Source: [Lactobacillus] rogosae (GTDB lineage Bacteria > Bacillota > Clostridia > Lachnospirales > Lachnospiraceae). Taken from it: a DNA stretch of 64,000 nucleotides. Each line of letters opens with the position of its first letter. Within the stretch, counting starts at the first letter, position 1. The notes under the pieces were generated by a model, which worked only from the letters and a program-made list of their open reading frames with translations, made no database searches and was not told where the DNA came from. Positions 52,740 to 62,619 of this stretch are shown here, piece after piece. Location: contig FONU01000009.1 in assembly GCA_900112995.1 (NCBI GenBank), forward strand, positions 62,001 to 126,000. The letters are read 5' to 3'. A program made the position numbers and the translations under genes.

Positions 52740-54224
52740 ATGAATAACAAACCATCTATTAAAATCGGAATTGTGGCAGTGAGCAGGGATTGTTTCCCAG
52801 AGAGCCTGTCAGTGAACAGAAGAAAAGCTTTAGTTGAGGCTTACAAGAACAAATATAATGCAGATGAAATATATGAATGTCCAATATGTATAGTCGAAAG
52901 CGAGATACATATGCAGCAGGCATTAGAAGATGTCAAGAAAGCTGGCTGTAATGCTTTATGTGTATATCTTGGTAATTTTGGACCAGAAATTGCAGAAACT
53001 ATGCTTGCTAAATATTTTGACGGACCTAAGATGTTCGTTGCGGCAGCAGAAGAAACATCAGCTAATGGAGGCCTTGTAGGTAACAGAGGAGATGCTTATT
53101 GTGGTATGCTTAATGCAAGCTACAACCTGAAATTAAGAGGAGTTAAGGCATATATTCCGGAATATCCAGTAGGAACAGCAAGTGAATGTGCAGATATGAT
53201 TCACGAATTCATACCGGTTGCAAAGGCTGTATATGCGTTAAATAATCTTAAGATTATAAGCTTTGGACCAAGACCTAATAATTTCCTCGCCTGCAATGCA
53301 CCAATTAACCAGTTATACAATCTTGGCGTTGAGATAGAAGAGAATTCAGAGCTTGACCTTTTTGAAAGCTATAATAATCACGCAGGAGATGAGAGAATTC
53401 CAGCGGTTGTAAAGAGTATGGAGAAGGAATTAGGAGAAGGTAATAAGAAACCTGAGATACTTTCTAAGCTTGCACAGTATGAGCTTACACTTCTTGACTG
53501 GGTAGAAGCACATAAGGGTTCAAGAAAATATGTTGCAATCGCAGGAAAATGCTGGCCAGCATTTCAGACACAATTTGGCTTTGTTCCTTGCTATGTTAAT
53601 TCACGTCTTACAGCTATGGGAATACCTGTATCCTGTGAGGTTGATATATACGGAGCTTTAAGTGAATTCATAGGAACAGTTGTAAGCGATGATGTTGTTA
53701 CACTTCTTGATATTAATAATACAGTTCCATCAGATATATACGAAGAAGATATTAAGGGCAGATTCAATTATACAATTAAGGATACATTTATGGGCTTCCA
53801 TTGTGGCAATACAGCAGCGTGCAAGCTTTCATTCTGTGAGATGAAGAACCAGATGATTATGGCACGTTCACTTCCAGAAGAAGTTACTAACGGAACACTT
53901 GAGGGAGATATTGTACCTGGTGATATTACATTTTTCAGGTTACAGAGTACTTCAGACAGCCAGTTAAGGGCGTATGTTGCACAGGGTGAAGTTCTTCCTG
54001 TAAGAACACGTTCATTTGGTGCTATAGGAATATTTGCAATTAATGAAATGGGAAGATTTTACAGACACGTGCTTGTTGAGAAGAATTATCCTCATCATGG
54101 GGCAGTAGCATTTGGACATTATGGAAAGGCTTTGTTTGATGTGTTTAAGTATCTTGGCGTTGAGGACATATCATATAACCAGCCGGCAGGCGTGCTTTAT
54201 AAGTCAGAAAATCCTTTTGCATAG
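52740..54224 (+). CDS. FucI/AraA-family sugar isomerase
   Basis: A 494-residue protein with the L-fucose / L-arabinose isomerase fold. N-terminal alpha/beta domains with VYLGNFGPEIAETM and AEETSANGGLVGNRGDAY; metal-site candidates E and H in the later parts FHCGNTAACKLSFCEMKNQ and HHGAVAFGHYG. It isomerises an aldose to a ketose with Mn2+. Being next to xylulokinase and phosphoketolase suggests its product is a xylulose or similar pentulose, but the substrate (fucose, arabinose, D-arabinose or xylose) cannot be set. ATG 52740 follows GGAGG; ATG 52725 is inside the site. Confidence 0.82.
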   Translation: MNNKPSIKIGIVAVSRDCFPESLSVNRRKALVEAYKNKYNADEIYECPICIVESEIHMQQALEDVKKAGCNALCVYLGNFGPEIAETMLAKYFDGPKMFVAAAEETSANGGLVGNRGDAYCGMLNASYNLKLRGVKAYIPEYPVGTASECADMIHEFIPVAKAVYALNNLKIISFGPRPNNFLACNAPINQLYNLGVEIEENSELDLFESYNNHAGDERIPAVVKSMEKELGEGNKKPEILSKLAQYELTLLDWVEAHKGSRKYVAIAGKCWPAFQTQFGFVPCYVNSRLTAMGIPVSCEVDIYGALSEFIGTVVSDDVVTLLDINNTVPSDIYEEDIKGRFNYTIKDTFMGFHCGNTAACKLSFCEMKNQMIMARSLPEEVTNGTLEGDIVPGDITFFRLQSTSDSQLRAYVAQGEVLPVRTRSFGAIGIFAINEMGRFYRHVLVEKNYPHHGAVAFGHYGKALFDVFKYLGVEDISYNQPAGVLYKSENPFA

Positions 54225-54273
54225 TTAAGATTATAACGTAAATATATAATAGTTTATAGAAATGGGGTGCGGT

Positions 54274-55746
54274 ATGTATTATATAGGTGTTGACCTTGGA
54301 ACATCTTCGGTTAAGCTGATATTGATGGAACCAACAGGTGATATTGTAAATACAGTATCTAAGACTTATCCTATAAGCTTTCCAAAGCCAGGCTGGTCAG
54401 AGCAAAATCCGACAGACTGGTATGATAAGACCTGTGAGGGAATCAAAGAGCTTATAAAGGATATAGATAAGGACAAGGTTGCAGGAATAAGCTTCGGAGG
54501 TCAGATGCACGGTCTTGTTATTCTTGATGAGAATGATAATGTAATAAGACCGGCAATTCTTTGGAATGATGGAAGAACAACTAAGGAATGTGATTATCTT
54601 AATAATGAGATTGGAAAGGATAAGCTTACAGAATATACAGCGAATATAGCATTTGCTGGCTTTACGGCTCCTAAGCTTCTCTGGGTTAAGAATAATGAGC
54701 CTGACAATTTCAAAAAGATTGCTAAGATAATGCTTCCTAAAGATTATATAGCCTACAGGCTTACAGGAGTACATTGCACAGATGTATCGGATGCGTCAGG
54801 TATGCTTTTATTAGATGTTAAAAAGCGTGACTGGTCAGAAGAGATGATTAACATATGCAAAATTTCAAGAAAACAGCTTCCGGCTTTGTATGAAAGCTAC
54901 GAAAAGGTTGGCTGTATTACTAAAGAAGCTGCTATGGAGCTTGGACTTCCAGACAATGTATGTGTAGCTGCTGGAGCAGGTGATAATGCTGCTGCGGCAG
55001 TAGGTACTGGAACTGTTGGGGACGGAATGTGCAATATTTCTCTTGGAACAAGCGGAACAATATTTATATCAAGCAGTAACTTTAGCGTTGATAATAATAA
55101 TGCACTTCATTCCTTTGACCACGCGGACGGCTATTATCATCTTATGGGCTGTATGTTAAGTGCAGCTTCCTGCAATGGCTGGTGGATGGATAATATTTTA
55201 AAGGATACAGATTACAAAGAAGCACAGTCACATATAACTAAAGATATGCTTGGCAATAATCATATATATTTTCTTCCATATCTTATGGGAGAGCGTTCAC
55301 CACATAATGACCCGCTTGCAAGAGCAACATTTACAGGAATGACTATGGACAGCACAAGGACAGATATGACACAGGCGGTGCTTGAGGGTGTTGCATTTGC
55401 GATAAGGGACTCTTTTGAGATTGCCAGGTCGCTTGGAATTAACATCACAGAAACCAAGATGTGCGGTGGTGGTGCTAAGAGTGAGCTTTGGTGTACAATT
55501 ATGGCTAATGTGCTGGGAATTAAAGTACATCTGTTAAAGTCAGAAGAGGGTCCGTCTATGGGAGCTGCTATGCTTGCTATGGTGGCGGCTGGTGAATATG
55601 AAAATGTTAAGCAGGCGGCAGACAGCATTGTTGGAATATGTAGGACAATCGAGCCGGAAAAAGACATTGCAGACAGGTATAATTCACGTTATAATACATT
55701 TAAAGACATATATCCTGCATTAAAAGGGGTATTTGAGAAAATGTAA
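54274..55746 (+). CDS. xylB: xylulokinase
   Basis: A 490-residue FGGY kinase. N-terminal YIGVDLGTSSVKLIL, then GISFGGQMHGLVILD, RPAILWNDGRT near 85 and GAGDNAAAAVGTG near 235, GERSPHNDP near 340. QMHG with the WND motif matches D-xylulose kinases. It makes xylulose-5-phosphate for the phosphoketolase. ATG 54274 has GGGG six bases upstream; ATG 54262 is within the leader. Confidence 0.92.
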   Translation: MYYIGVDLGTSSVKLILMEPTGDIVNTVSKTYPISFPKPGWSEQNPTDWYDKTCEGIKELIKDIDKDKVAGISFGGQMHGLVILDENDNVIRPAILWNDGRTTKECDYLNNEIGKDKLTEYTANIAFAGFTAPKLLWVKNNEPDNFKKIAKIMLPKDYIAYRLTGVHCTDVSDASGMLLLDVKKRDWSEEMINICKISRKQLPALYESYEKVGCITKEAAMELGLPDNVCVAAGAGDNAAAAVGTGTVGDGMCNISLGTSGTIFISSSNFSVDNNNALHSFDHADGYYHLMGCMLSAASCNGWWMDNILKDTDYKEAQSHITKDMLGNNHIYFLPYLMGERSPHNDPLARATFTGMTMDSTRTDMTQAVLEGVAFAIRDSFEIARSLGINITETKMCGGGAKSELWCTIMANVLGIKVHLLKSEEGPSMGAAMLAMVAAGEYENVKQAADSIVGICRTIEPEKDIADRYNSRYNTFKDIYPALKGVFEKM

Positions 55747-55800
55747 TTGATGTATCTGGCATAATAATAACAGATAGTGTATATGCAGAATGGAGGTTTT

Positions 55801-56454
55801 ATGAAATTTTTTATTGATACGGCAAATGTTGATGATATCAGAAAAGCTAATGATATGGGTGTAATCTGCGGAGTTACAACTAATCCATCATTAATTGCCA
55901 AAGAAGGCAGAGATTTTAATGAAGTGATTAAAGAGATTACAAGTATTGTTGATGGACCTATAAGTGGTGAAGTTAAGGCAACTACAGTAGATGCGGAAGG
56001 AATGATTAAAGAGGGCCGTGAGATTGCTGCGATTCATCCTAATATGGTAGTTAAGATTCCTATGACAGTAGAAGGCCTTAAGGCAGTTAAGGTGCTTTCA
56101 GCAGAAGGAATAAAGTGTAATGTAACACTTATCTTTTCAGCTAATCAGGCACTTTTAGCAGCAAGAGCAGGTGCAGCATATGTATCCCCATTCCTTGGAA
56201 GACTTGATGATATATCACAGCCGGGTATCCAGCTTATTGAAGATATTGTTGGTATATTTTCTAATTATGATATCCAGACAGAGATTATATGTGCAAGTGT
56301 AAGAAATCCTATACATATAACAGACTGTGCACTTGCAGGAGCTGACATAGCAACTGTTCCTTATAAGGTTATTGAGCAGATGGTTCATCACCCATTAACA
56401 GATGCAGGTATTGAGAAGTTCCAGAAAGATTATAAGGCAGTATTTGGAGAATAA
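55801..56454 (+). CDS. transaldolase / fructose-6-phosphate aldolase-like protein
   Basis: A 217-residue short transaldolase (TalC/FSA class): [33 protein letters not shown] near 27, the Schiff-base lysine in [11 protein letters not shown] near 84 and ASVRNPIHI near 160. It links C3 and C6/C7 sugar phosphates, so it fits the ketose module. Transaldolase versus fructose-6-phosphate aldolase cannot be told by eye. GGAGG precedes ATG 55801. Its TAA is directly followed by the ATG of the ROK gene. Confidence 0.9.
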   Translation: MKFFIDTANVDDIRKANDMGVICGVTTNPSLIAKEGRDFNEVIKEITSIVDGPISGEVKATTVDAEGMIKEGREIAAIHPNMVVKIPMTVEGLKAVKVLSAEGIKCNVTLIFSANQALLAARAGAAYVSPFLGRLDDISQPGIQLIEDIVGIFSNYDIQTEIICASVRNPIHITDCALAGADIATVPYKVIEQMVHHPLTDAGIEKFQKDYKAVFGE

Positions 56455-57612
56455 ATGATTTCATCACAGAAAATAACAACGTCAGAGGTTAGAAAGTATA
56501 ATAAGAACAGAATATTTAAGCTTATATATAACAGCAGTGCAATATCAAGGCAGGAGATTGCGGATACACTTGGATTGTCACTTCCGACAATCAACCAGAA
56601 TATCAAGCTTTTAAAAGATTCAGGGCTTATAGTTATGGAGGGTAGTTTTGACTCAACAGGAGGAAGAAAAGCCCAGATGATTATGGTAAATGCTGATGCA
56701 AGATTTGCAATAAGCGTTAACGTCCGTGCTAATGAATTAAAGGTGGCACTTATAGATCTTAATGGAGAGATAAGAAGCCAGAAAAGTGTTGATATTGAAT
56801 TCAGCCCGGAAAGTGATTATGGAGTTAAGGTATCAGAGCTTGTCGATGATATAATAGAGGAGAATAATATTAATACTGATAATATACTTGGCATAGGAAT
56901 AACTATGCCGGGTATATTCAATAGTGATAATACAATGATAATTTCATCTCCACCACTTAACACAAGAGACTATAAGACTGATAACATTACGAGTCGTCTT
57001 AAGTATGATTATACTGTACAGAACGATGCAAGAGCCAGTGCATTTGCTGATTACTGGTATTCCCATAAGAATGAAAATGCTCATATGGACGAGTCCTATC
57101 ACGACAAATTCTATCTTATGATTAATGATGGAGTTGGTGGTGCGTGTGTAAGCAATGATAAGATTGTGCAGGGAGAGCATAACAGATATGGTGAATTTGG
57201 ACATATGACTTTATATCCTGACGGAAGAAAATGTATGTGCGGAAAGAAGGGCTGTGTTGAAAGTTATCTTTCAGCAAGAAATCTTTCATCAGACCTTGGC
57301 ATACAGATAGATGAATTCTTTAAGAAAGCATCTGAGGGTGATGCACAATGCGTCAAAGTTCTTGATGAATATCTTGATAATCTTACAACAGGAATTAATA
57401 ATCTGTATGTTATATTTGACAGGGATATAGTAATTGGTGGATTTGTTTCAAGATATCTGTTAGAATATGAAGAGAATATAAGACAAAGACTTACTGATAA
57501 ATATTCTTTTGATACAGATGGAAGATATTTTTCAATTTCAAGTTGTACATCAGAGAGAACGGATACAGGAGCGGCAATAATGTTTTTGTCTGAATTCATT
57601 AATAGTATTTAA
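56455..57612 (+). CDS. ROK-family transcriptional repressor
   Basis: A 385-residue repressor: N-terminal winged helix at about 20-60 (SRQEIADTLGLSLPTINQNI) and a C-terminal ROK sugar-kinase-like domain with the zinc motif CMCGKKGCVE near 258-267. It starts immediately after the aldolase stop, so it is the regulator of this sugar module. Ligand likely a sugar or sugar phosphate; target operators were not identified with confidence. Confidence 0.9.
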   Translation: MISSQKITTSEVRKYNKNRIFKLIYNSSAISRQEIADTLGLSLPTINQNIKLLKDSGLIVMEGSFDSTGGRKAQMIMVNADARFAISVNVRANELKVALIDLNGEIRSQKSVDIEFSPESDYGVKVSELVDDIIEENNINTDNILGIGITMPGIFNSDNTMIISSPPLNTRDYKTDNITSRLKYDYTVQNDARASAFADYWYSHKNENAHMDESYHDKFYLMINDGVGGACVSNDKIVQGEHNRYGEFGHMTLYPDGRKCMCGKKGCVESYLSARNLSSDLGIQIDEFFKKASEGDAQCVKVLDEYLDNLTTGINNLYVIFDRDIVIGGFVSRYLLEYEENIRQRLTDKYSFDTDGRYFSISSCTSERTDTGAAIMFLSEFINSI

Positions 57613-57631
57613 CAAGAGGGACAGAGGCGAG

Positions 57632-59491
57632 ATGGATAAGAGCGGATTGTATAGGGTCATTAACAATTTAAGAAATACAATTACATTAGAACACTGCGTC
57701 ATAAGATTTATTATGGCGTGGTGTTTTGTTAGTTTAGTTGAGAGTTTTATAATGAATAGCAGAAGGTATATGATAAACAGCCTGTCATACGTTAAAAATG
57801 TTGATATGGTTTCAGTTATTATATGCTCGCTGGTATTAACAATAGTATTATATGCCATATTTGAAAAGCTTCAGGATAATAACAGGCTTAAAGCCTGTAT
57901 TCTTGAGGGAACTTTATTAACAGGAGTTGTATTGGTATATGCCTGCGTGTGTGTATATGAATATAATGATGTGTATTTTGTGGCTGGAATGACACTTGTT
58001 GTACTGGCGGCAGCTGTATATTCATATAGTTATGTGCACAAGATTTACAAGGGATATATTAGTGACAGCACCACTTATAATGCGGATATAAAAGATATAA
58101 GTAAAAGAATGTATATCACAGGTGTTGCGATAGTTGCAGGTGTTATGACAGCATTTATAAGTATATGTATGGTGTTCCGTTATCTGTCATTTGGCTCACC
58201 TAATTTTGATATGGGACTTTTTTCGCAGATGTTTCACTATATGAAGACGACGGGCAGAATGTTAAATACAAGTGAGAGAGATCATCTTATGTCACATATG
58301 TGTGTGCATATATCACCAATGTTTTATACGATACTGCCATTTTATATGCTTGTATCATCACCGGTGACGCTTGAGGTTATGCAGGCAGTAGTCATTGCAA
58401 TAGCAGTAATTCCACTTTGCAGGCTTGCTGAGTACAAAGGAATGTCAAGACGGGCTGTGTTAATAATATGTATAATATACTGTTTTTATCCGGTTATAAG
58501 CGGCGGATGCTTTTATGATATACACGAGAATATGTTTCTTCCAGTGCTTATATTTACATTTCTGCTATATATGGAAAAAGATAATATGACAGGAATATTA
58601 ATATCTGCAATACTTATATGCCTTGTAAAGGAAGATGCACCGGTATTTCTTATGTTCATTGCACTTTATATGATAATAGGAAAGAGAATGTATAAAAAAG
58701 GATTTATTATACTGATATTATCCATAGTGTATTTTGTCATTGCCTGCAAGATAATTGATATAATAGGAACGGGCATAATCTCTGACAGATTTAATAATAT
58801 GATTGCGGAAGGTAATGGTAATATAACAGGAATAATAAAGACGGTTATTAATAATCCAGCGTATATAATTACGCAGATTATGGATAAAAGTAAGATTGCT
58901 TATATATTAAAGACACTTGGTGTTCTTTTGTTCATACCATTATGTACAAGAAAGTGGAGCAGATTTATTCTTCTTGGACCTTATATAATGTTTAACCTTA
59001 TGTCCGATTATGAATATTTCCATAGCATATATTTTCACTATTCATTTGGTTCGGGTGCACTTCTTATATACCTTTTGATTATTAATATATGCGATATGGA
59101 TGTGAAGAAGAAAATGTTAATGCTTCGTATGACAGCTATGGCAGTAGTTATATTTTTTATGGCATTCAATGTATCAAGGCTTGATAATGCGTTTAATTAT
59201 GTGGACGAGAATAATAAAAGGGTGATTGATACTATGAATGAAGGACTTAGTACAATTCCTGACGATGCAAGCGTTACAGCGACAACATTTTTATGTGCCA
59301 GTTTATCAAAGCATAAGATATTGTATGAATTATATTATACCGACAAACAGACAGAGTATATAGCTTTGGACTTAAGATACAGCGATACTTATTACAATGT
59401 CAGCAGTTACCTGAATTCATCACAGTATGAAACTGTATATTATGCAGAAAATGTAATCGCAGTATTCAAAAATAGAGCAACAGGCAATTGA
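57632..59491 (+). CDS. DUF2079 polytopic membrane protein
   Basis: A 619-residue protein with about 12-14 hydrophobic helices and the DUF2079 mark SFGSPNFDMGLFSQMFHYM, followed by HLMSHMCVHISPMFYTILP. The family has a GT-C-like glycosyltransferase topology, with an acidic start to the first large extracytoplasmic loop, but its reaction is unknown. The C-terminal 90 residues are extracytoplasmic and soluble (IPDDASVTATTFLC). It lies 20 bp after the ROK gene. Confidence 0.85.
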   Translation: MDKSGLYRVINNLRNTITLEHCVIRFIMAWCFVSLVESFIMNSRRYMINSLSYVKNVDMVSVIICSLVLTIVLYAIFEKLQDNNRLKACILEGTLLTGVVLVYACVCVYEYNDVYFVAGMTLVVLAAAVYSYSYVHKIYKGYISDSTTYNADIKDISKRMYITGVAIVAGVMTAFISICMVFRYLSFGSPNFDMGLFSQMFHYMKTTGRMLNTSERDHLMSHMCVHISPMFYTILPFYMLVSSPVTLEVMQAVVIAIAVIPLCRLAEYKGMSRRAVLIICIIYCFYPVISGGCFYDIHENMFLPVLIFTFLLYMEKDNMTGILISAILICLVKEDAPVFLMFIALYMIIGKRMYKKGFIILILSIVYFVIACKIIDIIGTGIISDRFNNMIAEGNGNITGIIKTVINNPAYIITQIMDKSKIAYILKTLGVLLFIPLCTRKWSRFILLGPYIMFNLMSDYEYFHSIYFHYSFGSGALLIYLLIINICDMDVKKKMLMLRMTAMAVVIFFMAFNVSRLDNAFNYVDENNKRVIDTMNEGLSTIPDDASVTATTFLCASLSKHKILYELYYTDKQTEYIALDLRYSDTYYNVSSYLNSSQYETVYYAENVIAVFKNRATGN

Positions 59492-59515
59492 TTAAATTGT
59501 CAGATTTGTTATAAT
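59488..59515 (+). promoter_or_regulatory. promoter of the aminotransferase-hisC-queH group
   Basis: TTGATT (59488-59493), 16-bp spacer, TATAAT (59510-59515). It overlaps the stop of the DUF2079 gene. Confidence 0.65.
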
Positions 59516-59552
59516 ACATCTATATAATTATGTGAATTGGAGGACAAGTAAG

Positions 59553-60740
59553 ATGATAGCAGAATCAATGAAAGCACTTGTTAAAGGAAGCTCAGTTATC
59601 AGAGCGATGTTCGAGGAAGGTAACAGGCTTGCTAAGATATATGGAGCAGAAAATGTATATGACTTTTCATTAGGTAATCCTAATGTGCCGGCTCCGGATG
59701 AAGTTAATGAGGCAATCAAGAATATAGTTGATGAGGAAGAGTCAGTTGTCCTTCACGGATATATGAGCAATTCAGGCTTTGAAGATGTAAGAGAAGCGAT
59801 TGCACAGTCACTTAATAAGAGATTTGATACACATTTTAATTACACTAATATTGTTATGACAGTTGGTGCGGCAGGTGGTCTTAATACAATACTTAAGACA
59901 ATTATCAATCCTGGTGATGAGGTGCTTACATTTGCACCATTCTTTGGAGAATATAGGAATTATGTAAGTAATTTTGGTGGAAAGCTTGTTGCAGTATCTC
60001 CAGATACAGCTACTTTCCAGCCAAAGTTTGATGAATTTGAGAAGCTTATTAACAAGAATACCAAGGCTGTAATTGTCAACAATCCTAACAACCCAACAGG
60101 AGTTGTGTATTCAGAAGATACAATAAAGAAGTTAGCTAAGATTATGGAAGACAAGCAGAAAGAATTAGGCATAGAGATATTCCTTATAGCTGATGAGCCA
60201 TACAGAGAACTTGCTTATGATGGAGTAGAAGTTCCATATCTTACTAAATATTACAATAATACTATAGTTGGATATTCATACAGCAAGTCATTATCACTTC
60301 CAGGTGAGCGTATCGGATATCTTGTGATTCCAGATGAAGCAGCAGATTCAGATGATATGAAGTCAGCCGCTTCTGTAGCAACAAGAATATTAGGATTTGT
60401 TAATGCACCATCATTACAGCAGAAGGTCATTGCCAGATGTCTTGATGCCAAGGTTAATATCGAAGCTTATGATAAGAACAGAAAAGCACTTTACGAAGGA
60501 CTTACAAAGCTTGGTTTTGAATGTATTAAGCCAGAAGGAGCGTTTTATCTCTTTGTCAAATCACCAACAGAAGATGAGAATATTTTCTGTGATACAGCTA
60601 AGAAGCACAATATACTTATTGTTCCTGGTTCATCATTTGGCTGTGCTGGTTTTGTAAGGATGGCTTACTGCGTATCATACGATACAATAATTAATTCACT
60701 CCCACATTTTGCAGAAGTTGCTAAAGAGATGGGTTTATAA
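59553..60740 (+). CDS. class I/II PLP-dependent aminotransferase
   Basis: A 395-residue fold-type I aminotransferase: DFSLGNPNVPAPDEV near 36, VGAAGGLNTILKTII, NNPNNPTGVVYS near 170 and the PLP lysine in YSYSKSLSLPGERIGYL near 240. Related to aspartate/alanine aminotransferases of this length; substrate unknown. Forms a pair with hisC, a second enzyme of the same fold. ATG 59553 lies nine bases after GGAGG; the GTG at 59532 precedes it. Confidence 0.9.
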   Translation: MIAESMKALVKGSSVIRAMFEEGNRLAKIYGAENVYDFSLGNPNVPAPDEVNEAIKNIVDEEESVVLHGYMSNSGFEDVREAIAQSLNKRFDTHFNYTNIVMTVGAAGGLNTILKTIINPGDEVLTFAPFFGEYRNYVSNFGGKLVAVSPDTATFQPKFDEFEKLINKNTKAVIVNNPNNPTGVVYSEDTIKKLAKIMEDKQKELGIEIFLIADEPYRELAYDGVEVPYLTKYYNNTIVGYSYSKSLSLPGERIGYLVIPDEAADSDDMKSAASVATRILGFVNAPSLQQKVIARCLDAKVNIEAYDKNRKALYEGLTKLGFECIKPEGAFYLFVKSPTEDENIFCDTAKKHNILIVPGSSFGCAGFVRMAYCVSYDTIINSLPHFAEVAKEMGL

Positions 60741-60781
60741 AATCAATATGCGAAAAATGTACGCGGAAATGAGGATTATTA

Positions 60782-61837
60782 ATGAAAGCTTGGGAGAGTA
60801 ATATAAGAAAGGTTGAACCTTATGTTCCGGGCGAACAGCCTAAGGTTCAGAATGTTATTAAACTTAATACTAATGAGAATCCATATGGACCATCAGAAAA
60901 TGTCAGAAAAGCAATGGAAGCAATAGATATAGACCGTTGCAGATTATATCCGGATCCTGATGTGACTAAGCTTGTTAAGAGCATTGCAGATTATTATGGA
61001 ATGGATAATAATCAGGTATTTGTCGGTGTGGGCTCAGATGATGTGTTATCAATGTGTTTCCTTACATTTTTTAATGGAAAGAAGCCGGTATTATTCCCGG
61101 ATATTACATATTCTTTTTATAGTGTATGGGCTGATCTGTACCGTATACCATATGAGAAGCAGAAGCTTGATGATAATATGAAGATTGTTCCAGAAGACTA
61201 TTATAAAGAAAATGGCGGTGTAATCTTCCCTAATCCTAATGCTCCAACAGGTCTTTTAATGGATCTTGACAGTGTAAGGGATATTATTGAACATAATAAA
61301 GATGTTGTAGTTATAGTTGATGAAGCATATATTGATTTTGGAGGAGTATCAGCTAAGGATTTAGTGAATGAATATGATAATGTACTTGTTGTACAGACAT
61401 TTTCTAAGTCACGTTCTATGGCGGGTATGAGAATTGGATATGCGTTTGGTTCAAAAGAACTTATAAAGGCACTTAATGATGTGAAATTCTCATTTAATTC
61501 ATACACAATGAATATGACATCAATTGATATGGGTGTTGCTTCAATCAATGATAAGAAGTATTTTGAGGAATGTGTTGAAAGAATAACAGCTACAAGAGAA
61601 AGAACTAAGGAAGAACTTACAAAGCTTGGATTTACGTTCCCAGACTCTAAGGCTAACTTTATATTTGCTACACATAAGAGTGTTCCAGCTAAAGAAATAT
61701 TTGAAAAGCTTAAGGATTTGAATATATTTGTAAGATATTTTGCACAGCCAGGAATTGATAATTATTTAAGAATTACAATAGGTACAGATGAGCAGATGGA
61801 TAAGCTTATAAGTGCTTTATCTGAGATTGTTGGTTAG
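60782..61837 (+). CDS. hisC: histidinol-phosphate aminotransferase
   Basis: A 351-residue aminotransferase: KLNTNENPYGPSENV near 30, FPNPNAPTGLLM near 150, VVIVDEAYIDFGG near 178 and the PLP lysine in QTFSKSRSMAGMRIGY near 208. The length and motif set match HisC, which converts imidazole-acetol phosphate to histidinol phosphate; HisC-like proteins can also serve in Tyr/Phe synthesis. No other his genes are nearby. GAAATGAGG seven bases before the ATG. Confidence 0.9.
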   Translation: MKAWESNIRKVEPYVPGEQPKVQNVIKLNTNENPYGPSENVRKAMEAIDIDRCRLYPDPDVTKLVKSIADYYGMDNNQVFVGVGSDDVLSMCFLTFFNGKKPVLFPDITYSFYSVWADLYRIPYEKQKLDDNMKIVPEDYYKENGGVIFPNPNAPTGLLMDLDSVRDIIEHNKDVVVIVDEAYIDFGGVSAKDLVNEYDNVLVVQTFSKSRSMAGMRIGYAFGSKELIKALNDVKFSFNSYTMNMTSIDMGVASINDKKYFEECVERITATRERTKEELTKLGFTFPDSKANFIFATHKSVPAKEIFEKLKDLNIFVRYFAQPGIDNYLRITIGTDEQMDKLISALSEIVG

Positions 61838-61847
61838 AGGAGACTTT

Positions 61848-62486
61848 ATGGCAGTACCATTTGAGAATAGAAACTTCCATAAGGAAATGCTAAAGCTTGC
61901 AGGACAGCTTCAAAAAGAAGGAAAAGTACCAAGATTATTATTACATAGCTGTTGTGCACCTTGCAGTAGTAACTGTATTGAAGTTCTATCGAAGTATTTT
62001 ATGGTTACAGTATTTTATTATAATCCGAATATATCAAGTGATGAGGAATATAAGAAAAGAGTTGCAGAGCAGATAAGATTTATAAAAGAATTTGATACCC
62101 CTAACAAAGTTGAATTCATCGAGGGTGATTATGAACCGGATGTATTCTTTAAGGAAGTTAAGGGCCTTGAGAAAGAGCCAGAAGGCGGTAAGCGTTGTTT
62201 TAAATGTTATGAATTAAGATTAAGAAAGACAGCAGAACTTGCCAAGGCAGAGGCGTATGATTATTTTACAACAACTCTTACAATCAGCCCATTAAAGAAC
62301 AGTGTAAAGCTTAATGAGACAGGCTTAAAGCTTCAGGAAGAATATGGTGTTAATTACCTGCTTTCGGATTTTAAGAAGCAGGAAGGTTATAAGAGGTCTA
62401 TTGAGCTGTCAAAGGAATATGGATTATACAGACAGAATTACTGCGGCTGTGTATATTCAAGACAGCAGATATTAATGAGCAAATAA
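61848..62486 (+). CDS. queH: epoxyqueuosine reductase QueH
   Basis: A 212-residue DUF208 protein: LLLHSCCAPCSS near 31-42, FKCYELRLRK near 119-128 and NYCGCVYSRQ near 196-205. The paired cysteine motifs hold a 4Fe-4S cluster and an adjacent iron site. It does the last step of queuosine synthesis for tRNA wobble bases and replaces QueG in many anaerobes. ATG 61848 follows AGAGGAG, ten bases after hisC. Confidence 0.9.
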   Translation: MAVPFENRNFHKEMLKLAGQLQKEGKVPRLLLHSCCAPCSSNCIEVLSKYFMVTVFYYNPNISSDEEYKKRVAEQIRFIKEFDTPNKVEFIEGDYEPDVFFKEVKGLEKEPEGGKRCFKCYELRLRKTAELAKAEAYDYFTTTLTISPLKNSVKLNETGLKLQEEYGVNYLLSDFKKQEGYKRSIELSKEYGLYRQNYCGCVYSRQQILMSK

Positions 62487-62552
62487 ATATATGCACAGTC
62501 AGGTGGTGCCACAGTGGCAACACCTATAATTAGTGACGAAGGGTTATATATT

Positions 62553-62581
62553 TTGACACCGGTGTCATATTATAGTATGTT
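62553..62581 (+). promoter_or_regulatory. promoter with palindromic operator
   Basis: TTGACA (62553-62558), 17-bp spacer, TATGTT (62576-62581). The -35 is contained in the perfect 14-bp palindrome TGACACCGGTGTCA (62554-62567). Upstream, GGTGGTGCCAC with GTGGCAACACC (about 62503-62525) is a likely queH terminator stem without a T tract. Confidence 0.6.
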
Positions 62582-62619
62582 ATCATTAACCAGACAGAGT
62601 ATAATAAGGAGGAATAATT

